Assembly: GCA_946539105.1 (NCBI GenBank) | Contig: CAMNHG010000090.1 | Span: 1 to 5,607 of the forward strand | DNA length: 5,607 nucleotides | Direction of reading: 5' to 3' | Source of the DNA: an uncultured Clostridia bacterium | Lineage (GTDB): Bacteria; Bacillota; Clostridia; Oscillospirales; Acutalibacteraceae | Shown: positions 1 through 5,607 of the stretch, one piece after another | Layout: each line of letters starts with the position of its first letter | Numbering within the stretch: the stretch's first letter is position 1 | Translations under genes and position numbers: made by a program | The notes under the pieces: model-generated | Told to the model about the DNA's origin: nothing | The model's input: the letters and a program-made list of their open reading frames with translations, nothing else | The model's database searches: none

Positions 1-24
1 TACATTATATATACTATATAATTC

Positions 25-53
25 TTGACGGCATTCCCATAAGGTGATATAAT
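25..53 (+). promoter_or_regulatory. Sigma-A type promoter of the asparagine synthetase-like gene
   Basis: TTGACG at 25-30 (5 of 6 to the -35 consensus) and a perfect TATAAT at 48-53 are separated by exactly 17 bp. Transcription should start near position 60, giving a leader of only about 25 nt before the ATG at 85. The promoter lies immediately before the short reading frame, which argues that the gene is not the tail of a longer upstream gene. A second TATAAT at 17-22 would need a -35 box outside the window and cannot be judged. Confidence 0.8.
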
Positions 54-72
54 TTTGACATAATTCGACATT

Positions 73-77
73 GGGGG
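73..77 (+). promoter_or_regulatory. Ribosome binding site fixing the start at 85
   Basis: A GGGGG run ends 7 nt before the ATG at 85 and can pair with the CCUCC end of 16S rRNA using a G-U pair, so it is a slightly atypical Shine-Dalgarno. It matters because an in-frame TAA at 61-63 rules out any longer protein in this frame. The start at 85 is therefore the most upstream one possible, and the protein truly lacks the usual N-terminus as read here. Confidence 0.6.
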
Positions 78-84
78 TATCGTT

Positions 85-1611
85 ATGTCAAAAACAGAAA
101 TCCGTTATTTCAGCGGCTATATCCGCAACTATAAATCGCTTTGCGCACAGCTCGGAATAGAGCAGGGCTTAAGCCGCGCCGAGCGTGAAAGCGAGATTTT
201 AACCAAGGCATACGCCGAGTGGGGTATGGAAATGATGTCGCACATCTACGGCGCGTTTGCCTTTGCAATTTGGGACGAGGAAAAGCAAAAGCTCTATTGC
301 GTCAGGGATCAGGTCGGTCAAAAGCAGATGTTCTACGCCGTCTGCGGTAATGAATTTGTCTGCTCCGGCGATATTGATGAAATCGCTTCAAACAAAAATT
401 TTGAAAAGAAGCTCAATATGCCTATGCTCCAGCAGTACCTGTTTTACGGTTATCCAATCGGCGAGCAGACCTTTTATCAGAACCTTTACAAGCTGATGCC
501 CGGTCATTACGCCGTTTGGGACGGCAAGAGCGTGGAAGTTGTACGCTACTTTATGCCCGACTTCAAGCCCGATTACTCAAAGTCCGAGGACGAGTGGGCG
601 GCTGAGATTGAGAAGGTAGTTGATGAAATTCTTTCCGAGGAAAGAGAAGATACCGAGGTTCCGTACAAGGAATCGTTCCTCTCAGGCGGAGTTGACTCCT
701 CATATCTTTTCGCGGCGAGCGACGCGGTTCAGGCTAACACCGTAGGCTACGGCGAGCAGGGCTTTGACGAGTCGGGACTTGCGCGTCACACGGCGGAGCT
801 TCTCGGCAAAAAGTTCGGCGTAAAAATCATCACTCCCGAGGAATACTTTGAGCGTATCCCCACGGTTATCGACAAGATGGGACAGCCCCTCGGCGACGCT
901 TCAGCGGTTGCGTTTTCAATCGGTTGCAAGGCGGTCAAGGAGCACGCCGACGTTGTTTATTCGGGCGAGGGTATCGACGAATTTTTCGGCGGCTACAACG
1001 CCCACAAGCGCGAGCTTCCGTCCGACTGGACGTACCTGACCTGCTCACACATTATGTCCGAGGATTATGTAAAGTCGATTATGCTCGACTACGACGGCAG
1101 CGTAAGGGCGGTTCAGCCCGTCGAGGCACTTTGGAAGCACGTTCAGGGACAAGAGCCGCTCAACCGGAAGCTGACTATTGATATTTCACTTTGGCTCGAG
1201 GGCGATATTTACCTCAACACCGACCGCACCAGCACAGCCTGCGGAATTGAGCTTCACACTCCTTTCAGCGACTTAAGACTGTTTGACGTCGCAAGCAGGA
1301 TTCCGCCCGAGTACAAGTTTGCTCACGACCAGAACAAGTACGTTTTCCGCAAGGCGGCAAGCAGCAAGCTGCCCGATGAGGTTGCCTTCCGCAAAAAGGT
1401 CGGCTTTGCCGTTCCTGTGCGCAAGTGGCTCTCGGACGAGCGTTTTAACAAGCCGATTTCCGACAAGCTGTTCGGCGAGACCTCGGCAAAGTTCTTTAAC
1501 CAAGACGAGATAAAAAAGCTCTGGACAAGCTACCTCGGCGGCGAGGAACAGCTTTGGGGCAGAGTCTACGCGATCTACGCCTTCCTGCTCTGGTACGACT
1601 TAAAATTCTGA
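85..1611 (+). CDS. AsnB-like asparagine synthetase lacking the N-terminal catalytic cysteine
   Basis: The 508-residue protein belongs to the asparagine synthetase B family, which makes asparagine in the cytoplasm from aspartate, ATP and an amino donor. The synthetase half looks intact: PP-loop SGGVDSS at residues 200-206, SGEGIDEFFGGY at 293-304, and RKKVGFAVPVRKWL near 436-449. The N-terminal glutaminase-like half (about 1-165) is recognisable from YGAFAFAIWDEE, VRDQVGQKQMFY and LMPGHYAVWDG. However, it begins at the point equivalent to about residue 65 of E. coli AsnB. The nucleophile Cys1 and the RHRGPD segment are absent, the conserved Asn-Gly pair (E. coli 74-75) reads Ser10-Gly11, and Asp98 aligns with Glu35. 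Glutamine hydrolysis is therefore unlikely; ammonia-dependent asparagine synthesis or another amidation is the inference. The gene is monocistronic, with its own promoter and a terminator shared with the convergent neighbour. The family call is secure; the reaction is not. Confidence 0.9.
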   Translation: MSKTEIRYFSGYIRNYKSLCAQLGIEQGLSRAERESEILTKAYAEWGMEMMSHIYGAFAFAIWDEEKQKLYCVRDQVGQKQMFYAVCGNEFVCSGDIDEIASNKNFEKKLNMPMLQQYLFYGYPIGEQTFYQNLYKLMPGHYAVWDGKSVEVVRYFMPDFKPDYSKSEDEWAAEIEKVVDEILSEEREDTEVPYKESFLSGGVDSSYLFAASDAVQANTVGYGEQGFDESGLARHTAELLGKKFGVKIITPEEYFERIPTVIDKMGQPLGDASAVAFSIGCKAVKEHADVVYSGEGIDEFFGGYNAHKRELPSDWTYLTCSHIMSEDYVKSIMLDYDGSVRAVQPVEALWKHVQGQEPLNRKLTIDISLWLEGDIYLNTDRTSTACGIELHTPFSDLRLFDVASRIPPEYKFAHDQNKYVFRKAASSKLPDEVAFRKKVGFAVPVRKWLSDERFNKPISDKLFGETSAKFFNQDEIKKLWTSYLGGEEQLWGRVYAIYAFLLWYDLKF

Positions 1612-1612
1612 T

Positions 1613-1650
1613 AAAGAAAAAACCGCTGACAATCAGCGGCTTTTCTTTTG
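1613..1650. terminator. Shared bidirectional intrinsic terminator of two convergent genes
   Basis: A perfect 7-bp stem, CCGCTGA (1623-1629) and TCAGCGG (1633-1639), encloses the 3-nt loop CAA. It is followed on the plus strand by TTTTCTTTT (1641-1649). On the minus strand the A-rich run at 1613-1622 becomes a T-tract. It can therefore terminate both the asparagine synthetase-like gene ending at 1611 and the minus-strand gene. The stop codon of the minus gene (1633-1635) is part of the stem, so the last coding codons double as terminator sequence. Confidence 0.88.
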
Positions 1651-2430
1651 CACATTTCTTATTTTAATTTTTGAAAATTCCATCGGCGACAAGCCCATCG
1701 CGTTTAGGTTGAGCACGCATTTGAAAAACGCCTCGTCGTTTTGCAGAGCCTCGGGATTGTGCGCGTCGTAGCCGATTAGTACATCATTTCCTATTTCGGA
1801 AGCGAGCTTCCAAAACTCGGGCTTGGGGTAGCATTTATTGTTCGTCATTCCCAGCAGGTTGTATTCCAGCGGAATCCCGAGCTCCTTGGCGCAAACGCAC
1901 AGCTCCGCCATTTTGTCGCGGTAATAGCCCGGTTCGCCCTCGTAGTAGAGAATATCGGGGTGGGCAATGTAGGTGAATGTACCCTTGCGCAGCCCCTCGC
2001 AGACCTGCGCGACGTACCTTTCAAGCAGGGTTTCGTCGCGGTTAGGACGGCTAGAATAGTACGAATCGCTGTCGTACTCATTGCCGACAAAATGCTGTCC
2101 CATAATCAGGTAGTCGAGCTTGTACGGCGCGATGAACTCCATAAATCTGTCATAGGTTTCGGGGTAATACTCGGTTTCAAGCCCGAGCAGAATTTCAATA
2201 TCATTTTTATATTCGGATTGCAGACCTCTTATACTGTTAACATAGCCCTCAAGTTCTTCGGGCTTCATCCGAAAGGTGCTGTAATAATCCGTGTTAGGGA
2301 AAATTTGCGGACAGTGGTCGGAAAAGCCGAGGACTTTTATCCCGGCCTTTATTGCCGACTCGACGTATTCGCGGTCATCGCCCTGAGCGTGATTACAGCG
2401 TATTGTGTGGGTGTGTAGGTTATATCTCAT
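1633..2430 (-). CDS. PHP-domain phosphoesterase, histidinol-phosphatase (HisJ/HisK-type)
   Basis: The 265-residue protein is of the PHP metallophosphoesterase family, close in length to Bacillus HisJ (about 268). HisJ removes phosphate from L-histidinol phosphate in the penultimate part of histidine synthesis. The metal ligand motifs appear in the expected order: HTH at residues 6-8, His14 in RCNHAQG, SDH at 37-39, Glu85 in LLGLETEY, His113 in MGQHF, His157 in IAHPDIL, and D-A-H at 222-224 in GYDAHNPEAL. LEYNLLG (188-194) matches the conserved strand before the last site. No signal peptide or membrane segment is seen, so it is cytoplasmic. It starts at the ATG at 2430-2428 behind a good GGAG and has its own promoter, with no other his gene in the window. 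Histidinol phosphate is the family's usual substrate, but an isolated PHP gene could act on another phosphoester. The family is secure; the substrate is inferred. Confidence 0.88.
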   Translation of the reverse strand: MRYNLHTHTIRCNHAQGDDREYVESAIKAGIKVLGFSDHCPQIFPNTDYYSTFRMKPEELEGYVNSIRGLQSEYKNDIEILLGLETEYYPETYDRFMEFIAPYKLDYLIMGQHFVGNEYDSDSYYSSRPNRDETLLERYVAQVCEGLRKGTFTYIAHPDILYYEGEPGYYRDKMAELCVCAKELGIPLEYNLLGMTNNKCYPKPEFWKLASEIGNDVLIGYDAHNPEALQNDEAFFKCVLNLNAMGLSPMEFSKIKIRNVQKKSR

Positions 2431-2437
2431 CTTAATT

Positions 2438-2441
2438 CTCC
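2438..2441 (-). promoter_or_regulatory. Ribosome binding site of the PHP-domain gene
   Basis: Read on the minus strand, GGAG (CTCC on the plus strand) lies 7 nt before the ATG that ends at 2430. This supports the start that places the HTH metal motif at residues 6-8, as in family members. Confidence 0.75.
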
Positions 2442-2484
2442 ATAAGAATAATAATTTGCAAAATCACAAATTTGCCTGAAAATT

Positions 2485-2513
2485 ATTATATAACAAAACG
2501 ACCGAGTTTTCAA
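2485..2513 (-). promoter_or_regulatory. Sigma-A type promoter of the PHP-domain gene
   Basis: On the minus strand TTGAAA (plus coordinates 2508-2513) and a perfect TATAAT (2485-2490) are separated by exactly 17 bp. The start of transcription should be near 2478, leaving a leader of roughly 48 nt with no convincing riboswitch or attenuator. It fires away from the pfl promoter about 100 bp to the right. Confidence 0.8.
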
Positions 2514-2528
2514 TAATAAAGGGATTAT

Positions 2529-2541
2529 TTTTGTTACAAAA
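2529..2541. repeat. 13-bp inverted repeat between the divergent promoters
   Basis: TTTTGT and ACAAAA flank a single central T, giving a perfect odd-length inverted repeat. It sits about 16 bp upstream of the -35 box of the minus-strand PHP gene and about 75 bp upstream of the pfl -35 box. In such AT-rich DNA short palindromes arise by chance, so an operator role is only a possibility. Confidence 0.35.
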
Positions 2542-2589
2542 TTCACGCTTATTTCTTAAATCTAATTATAAAATTACAATTTTGAAAAC

Positions 2590-2605
2590 ACACAATATAT
2601 TGTGT
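2590..2605. promoter_or_regulatory. Perfect 16-bp palindrome, candidate operator upstream of the pfl promoter
   Basis: ACACAATATATTGTGT is identical to its own reverse complement across all 16 bases. Its centre lies about 53 bp before the predicted pfl transcription start, and its right edge is 9 bp from the -35 box, a position typical of activator or repressor sites. The arms (ACACAA then TTGTGT) do not match the Rex operator orientation (TTGT..ACAA) or the FNR site TTGAT-N4-ATCAA. The half-site TTGTGT recurs at 2631-2636, overlapping the promoter spacer. The binding protein is unknown. Confidence 0.5.
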
Positions 2606-2614
2606 CCTAAACTA

Positions 2615-2644
2615 TTGACATATCCATAACTTGTGTGATATAGT
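2615..2644 (+). promoter_or_regulatory. Promoter of the pflA-pflB operon, with extended -10
   Basis: A perfect TTGACA at 2615-2620 is followed, after an 18-bp spacer, by TATAGT at 2639-2644 (5 of 6). The TG at 2636-2637 one base before it makes an extended -10 element (TGATATAGT). Transcription should begin near 2650, leaving a leader of about 48 nt that starts with a stem-loop. High expression is expected, in keeping with an abundant fermentation enzyme. Confidence 0.78.
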
Positions 2645-2647
2645 TGG

Positions 2648-2674
2648 TATGCTGTTTCATTCGGAAACAGCATA
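2648..2674 (+). promoter_or_regulatory. 11-bp perfect stem-loop at the 5' end of the pflAB transcript
   Basis: The arms 2648-2658 (TATGCTGTTTC) and 2664-2674 (GAAACAGCATA) are fully complementary around the 5-nt loop ATTCG. The predicted transcription start falls at the foot of the stem, so the mRNA would begin with this hairpin. It is followed by ATTTAATCG and not by a real T-tract, so it does not look like a terminator. Protection of the mRNA 5' end, or a DNA operator across +1, are the likely roles. The pflA ribosome binding site lies 15 nt beyond it and is left free. Confidence 0.65.
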
Positions 2675-2698
2675 TTTAATCGTAAAAACGAGGTTTGT

Positions 2699-3430
2699 AT
2701 GGATAAAACAATGGGCAGAATACACTCCACCGAGAGTTTCGGCTCGGTTGACGGACCCGGGGTGAGGTTCTTGATTTTTACCCAAGGGTGCAATATGCGC
2801 TGTAAGTTTTGCCACAACGCCGACACCTGGAACAAAAGCTCAGGCACGCTGATGAGCGCGGACGAGCTTATAACTACAGCACTCAGGTACAAGCCCTACT
2901 GGGGCGATAAGGGCGGAATCACCGTCAGCGGCGGAGAACCGCTTTTGCAGATTGATTTTCTGCTCGAGCTGTTTAAGCTCGCGAAGGAAAACGGCATAAA
3001 CACCTGTATCGACACGGCAGGCCAGCCGTTTACGAGGGAAGAACCGTTCTTTTCAAAGTTTGGGGAGCTCTGCGATTTGACGGATTTGTTTATCTGCGAT
3101 ATAAAGCACATTAATCCCGAACAGCACAAAAAGCTGACGGGCGTTAAAAACGACAATATCCTCGATATGCTACGCTTTTTGTCCGATATCGGCAAGCCCG
3201 TGTGGATTCGCCAGGTGCTTGTCCCGGGAATTACGGACGACAGCGGTTATCTCAGACAGACGCGCGAGTTTATCGACACGCTTAAAAACGTTGAAAGAAC
3301 AGAGGTTTTGCCCTACCACACAATGGGCGCGTACAAGTGGAAGGAGCTCAAAATGAGCTATCCGCTCGAAGGAGTACAACCGCCGACGCTGGAAGGTATT
3401 GAATCGGCGAAGAATATATTGATTCATTAA
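2699..3430 (+). CDS. pflA: Pyruvate formate-lyase activating enzyme (radical SAM)
   Basis: This 243-residue cytoplasmic radical SAM protein (E. coli PflA is 246) uses a [4Fe-4S] cluster and S-adenosylmethionine to abstract a hydrogen from a C-terminal glycine of pyruvate formate-lyase, switching that enzyme on under anaerobic conditions. The opening GRIHSTESFGSVDGPGVRF (6-24) is the PflA signature. The cluster-binding CNMRCKFC places cysteines at 31, 35 and 38. SGGEP at 77-81 is the SAM-contacting GGE motif, and DIKHINPEQHKKLTG further on is the conserved D-x-K region. GAGG at 2690-2693 lies 5 nt before the ATG at 2699; an alternative ATG at 2711 has no comparable site. The pflB start follows the stop after 12 bp, so the two genes are cotranscribed and the substrate is evident. 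The activase comes first here, the reverse of the E. coli pflB-pflA order. Confidence 0.96.
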   Translation: MDKTMGRIHSTESFGSVDGPGVRFLIFTQGCNMRCKFCHNADTWNKSSGTLMSADELITTALRYKPYWGDKGGITVSGGEPLLQIDFLLELFKLAKENGINTCIDTAGQPFTREEPFFSKFGELCDLTDLFICDIKHINPEQHKKLTGVKNDNILDMLRFLSDIGKPVWIRQVLVPGITDDSGYLRQTREFIDTLKNVERTEVLPYHTMGAYKWKELKMSYPLEGVQPPTLEGIESAKNILIH

Positions 3431-3436
3431 AGGAGA
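3431..3436 (+). promoter_or_regulatory. Strong ribosome binding site of pflB
   Basis: AGGAGA begins directly after the pflA stop codon at 3428-3430, with its GGAG core 7 nt before the ATG at 3443. It is a clearly stronger site than that of pflA. This fits the need for far more PflB than activase from one mRNA. Confidence 0.85.
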
Positions 3437-3442
3437 TTTACA

Positions 3443-5607
3443 ATGGACGCTTGGAGAGGTTTTAAAGGCAGAAAATGGCAGGAGGACGTTAATGTCCGCG
3501 AGTTTATCCAGAACAACTACACTCCCTATGACGGCGACGAGAGCTTTTTGGAAGGTCCCACCGACGCCACAAAAAGGCTTTGGGATAAGGTTCAGGCTCT
3601 GCAAAAAGAGGAGAGAAAAAGAGGCGGCGTTCTCGAGTGCGAGACTGAGGTTGTTTCCTCGCTCACCTCTTACGGCCCCGGATATATTGACGAAAACGAA
3701 AAGGAGCTTGAAAAAATCGTAGGCTTGCAAACCGACAAGCCCCTTAAACGCGCGTTTATGCCCTACGGCGGCATCAAAATGGCGACTCAGGCGGCTTCTA
3801 CCTACGGCTACAAGGTTAACGACGACCTCGTAAAAATATTTACCGACTACCACAAAACCCACAACCAAGCGGTTTTTGACGTATATACTGCCGAGATGAA
3901 AAAGGTTAGGCACAACCACATCATCACAGGCTTGCCCGACACCTACGGCCGCGGCAGAATCGTCGGCGACTACAGGCGCGTCGCGCTCTACGGACTTGAT
4001 TATCTTATTCACCGCAAGGAGAAGGATCTCCGCTACTGCGGCGGCAGAAATATGTCCGAGGAGCACATCAGACTCAGAGAGGAAATTGCCGAGCAAATCC
4101 GCGCCCTCCACGGTATGAAGGAGATGGCTAAGATTTACGGCTATGATATTTCACGCCCTGCCGAGACCGCTCAGGAGGCGGTTCAGTGGCTGTACTTCGG
4201 CTACCTCGCCGCAATCAAAACCCAGAATGGCGCGGCTATGAGCGTGGGCAGAATCTCAACCTTCCTCGATATTTATATCAGGCGCGACCTCGAGGAGGGC
4301 AGAATCACCGAGAGCGAGGCTCAGGAGCTTATCGACCACCTTGTTCTCAAGTTCCGCCTTGTAAAATTCGCGCGTATTCCGTCTTATAACGAGCTGTTTT
4401 CGGGCGATCCCGTATGGGTAACCTTAGAGATGGCAGGCGTGGGTATGGACGGCAGACATATGGTTACCAAAAATGACTTCCGTTTCCTGCACACCCTTGA
4501 AAATATGGGACCCGCGCCCGAGCCGAACCTCACCGTGCTTTGGTCGTCAAGACTTCCCGAAAACTTCAAGAAGTACGCCGCGAAAATCTCGGTTGACACC
4601 TCGTCAATTCAGTACGAAAACGACTGCGTAATGCGTCCTGTTTGGGGCGACGACTACAGCATTTGCTGCTGTGTTTCAGCTACTCAGACGGGTAAGGAAA
4701 TCCAGTTCTTCGGCGCGAGAGCAAACCTCGCGAAGTGCCTTAACTACGCAATCAACGGCGGCGTTGACCTAAAGACAAGGGAGCAGGTAGGCCCCGAAAT
4801 CAGACCGATTACAAGCGAATATCTCGACTATGACGAGGTAATGGACAAGTTTAATATTATGTTCAGCTGGCTTGTTGAGGTGTACGTCAACACACTCAAC
4901 CTAATTCACTATATGCACGACAAGTATTACTACGAGGCAGCAGAAATGGCGTTAATCGACACCTACACACGCCGCACCTTCGCGACGGGTATCGCCGGTT
5001 TCTCGCATGTTGTTGACTCGCTTTGCGCTATCAAGTACGCCAAGGTTAAGACCATCCGCGACGAGGAGGGCTTTGTTGTTGATTACAAGGTAGAGGGCGA
5101 TTTTCCGCGCTACGGCAACGACGATGAACGTGCAGATAAAATCGCGATTTGGCTGCTCAAGACCTTTATGAAGAAGGTCAGGGAGCACCACACCTACCGC
5201 AACTCCGAGCCGACAACCTCAATCCTGACAATCACCTCAAACGTTGTTTACGGCAAGGCGACCGGTGCTACTCCCGACGGCAGAAAGGCGTTTACGCCCT
5301 TTGCTCCCGGTGCGAACCCGGCATACGGTGCCGAGAAAAACGGACTTCTTGCTTCGCTTAACTCGGTTGCGAAGCTCCCGTATGAGTTCGCGCTCGACGG
5401 AATTTCGAATACCCAGACAATCAGCCCCGACGCTCTCGGCCATGATGACAGCGAGAGAATCGACAACCTCTGGCATATCCTCGACGGCTACTTTGACAAG
5501 GGTGCGCATCACCTCAACGTAAACGTTTTCGGCGTTGAAAAACTAAAGGATTGTATGGAGCATCCCGAAAAGCCCGAGTACGCAAACTTTACAATCCGTG
5601 TTTCGGG
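3443..5607 (+). CDS. pflB: Pyruvate formate-lyase (formate C-acetyltransferase), cut at the window end
   Basis: This glycyl radical enzyme converts pyruvate and CoA to acetyl-CoA and formate in anaerobic fermentation. The frame is open from the ATG at 3443 to the last base: 721 full codons plus GG of codon 722. Landmarks in order are TGLPDTYGRGRIVGDYRRVALYG around 163-185, FSGDPVW with Trp325 (E. coli Trp333), MGPAPEPNLTVLWS around 355-368, the active-site pair Cys409-Cys410 (E. coli 418-419), FGARANLAK with Arg426 (E. coli Arg435), HHLNVNVFG near the end, and RVSG. The final GG must encode glycine whatever the third base, and it matches radical-bearing Gly734. About 25 residues should follow, giving near 748 in all, against 760 in E. 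coli. The active site reads ICCCVS: residue 408 is an extra cysteine where E. coli has alanine. The gene follows pflA by 12 bp behind a strong ribosome binding site and is presumably driven by the promoter at 2615-2644. No frameshift is seen; it is partial only because the window stops. Confidence 0.97.
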   Translation, partial: MDAWRGFKGRKWQEDVNVREFIQNNYTPYDGDESFLEGPTDATKRLWDKVQALQKEERKRGGVLECETEVVSSLTSYGPGYIDENEKELEKIVGLQTDKPLKRAFMPYGGIKMATQAASTYGYKVNDDLVKIFTDYHKTHNQAVFDVYTAEMKKVRHNHIITGLPDTYGRGRIVGDYRRVALYGLDYLIHRKEKDLRYCGGRNMSEEHIRLREEIAEQIRALHGMKEMAKIYGYDISRPAETAQEAVQWLYFGYLAAIKTQNGAAMSVGRISTFLDIYIRRDLEEGRITESEAQELIDHLVLKFRLVKFARIPSYNELFSGDPVWVTLEMAGVGMDGRHMVTKNDFRFLHTLENMGPAPEPNLTVLWSSRLPENFKKYAAKISVDTSSIQYENDCVMRPVWGDDYSICCCVSATQTGKEIQFFGARANLAKCLNYAINGGVDLKTREQVGPEIRPITSEYLDYDEVMDKFNIMFSWLVEVYVNTLNLIHYMHDKYYYEAAEMALIDTYTRRTFATGIAGFSHVVDSLCAIKYAKVKTIRDEEGFVVDYKVEGDFPRYGNDDERADKIAIWLLKTFMKKVREHHTYRNSEPTTSILTITSNVVYGKATGATPDGRKAFTPFAPGANPAYGAEKNGLLASLNSVAKLPYEFALDGISNTQTISPDALGHDDSERIDNLWHILDGYFDKGAHHLNVNVFGVEKLKDCMEHPEKPEYANFTIRVS

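Noticed and set aside
55..83. TTGACA at 55-60 as an alternative -35 box
   Set aside because: The sequence 17 bp further on (TATCGT at 78-83) is a poor -10 and would put the transcription start inside the coding region.
1273..1513. Open frames on both strands inside the 3' part of the asparagine synthetase-like gene
   Set aside because: They are out-of-frame shadows of a gene whose own frame carries conserved synthetase motifs throughout.
1960..2418. Plus-strand open frame of 152 codons
   Set aside because: It is antisense to the PHP-domain gene, whose metal motifs are intact on the other strand, and it resembles no family.
2440..2478. Possible riboswitch or attenuator in the leader of the PHP gene
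   Set aside because: Only a weak 5-bp pairing (GCAAA with TTTGC) is visible in about 48 nt, which is too short and weak for a known riboswitch class.
2570..2583. Inverted repeat AAAATT-AC-AATTTT
   Set aside because: It is made only of A/T arms in very AT-rich DNA, where such matches are expected by chance.
2566..2892. Minus-strand open frame running from pflA into the intergenic region
   Set aside because: Most of it is antisense to the PflA signature region, and the remainder crosses the pfl promoter and hairpin. It has no recognisable domain.
3170..4111. Long minus-strand open frame of 313 codons across the pflA end and pflB start
   Set aside because: It lies wholly antisense to two well-recognised conserved genes, shows no recognisable domain, and is explained by codon bias of the plus-strand genes.
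5590..5607. Possible truncation of PflB
   Set aside because: The frame is open to the last base and ends in the conserved RVSG motif; the missing C-terminus is due to the window edge, not a mutation.

Overview
The window reads as a chromosomal segment of an anaerobic, low-to-moderate GC Gram-positive bacterium, most likely a Clostridia member of the Ruminococcus/Oscillospiraceae type. This is an inference from protein style, strong GGAG-type ribosome binding sites, near-consensus TTGACA/TATAAT promoters in AT-rich spacers, and the presence of pyruvate formate-lyase. No sequence search was possible, so the genus is a guess.

The layout has three transcription units. (1) A monocistronic plus-strand gene (85-1611) encodes an AsnB-like asparagine synthetase. 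It has an intact synthetase domain, but its glutaminase domain starts about 65-75 residues late and lacks the N-terminal catalytic cysteine. A promoter and an in-frame stop just upstream show that this is the native start within this window. (2) A minus-strand gene (1633-2430) for a PHP-family histidinol-phosphatase-like metalloenzyme converges on it. The two share one short bidirectional terminator at about 1613-1650, and the stop codon of the minus gene lies inside the hairpin. (3) A 268-bp divergent AT-rich control region (2431-2698) separates the PHP gene from a plus-strand pflA-pflB operon. It holds one promoter for each direction, a perfect 16-bp palindrome just upstream of the pfl promoter, and an 11-bp perfect stem-loop at the predicted 5' end of the pfl mRNA. 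pflA (2699-3430) is followed after 12 bp by pflB (3443 to the window end).

The two Pfl proteins work together. PflA is a radical SAM [4Fe-4S] enzyme that abstracts a hydrogen from a C-terminal glycine of PflB. The resulting glycyl radical enzyme converts pyruvate and CoA to acetyl-CoA and formate in fermentation. The window stops in the codon of that very glycine (RVSG, residue 722), so about 25 C-terminal residues of PflB are missing only because the window ends. The PflB active site reads I-C-C-C-V-S, three consecutive cysteines where the E. coli enzyme has A-C-C.

The region is mostly ordinary core metabolism. No mobile element, CRISPR array, tRNA or rRNA was seen. The points that most deserve a second look are the cysteine-less asparagine synthetase, the triple-cysteine PFL active site, and the undescribed palindrome plus 5' hairpin controlling pflAB.
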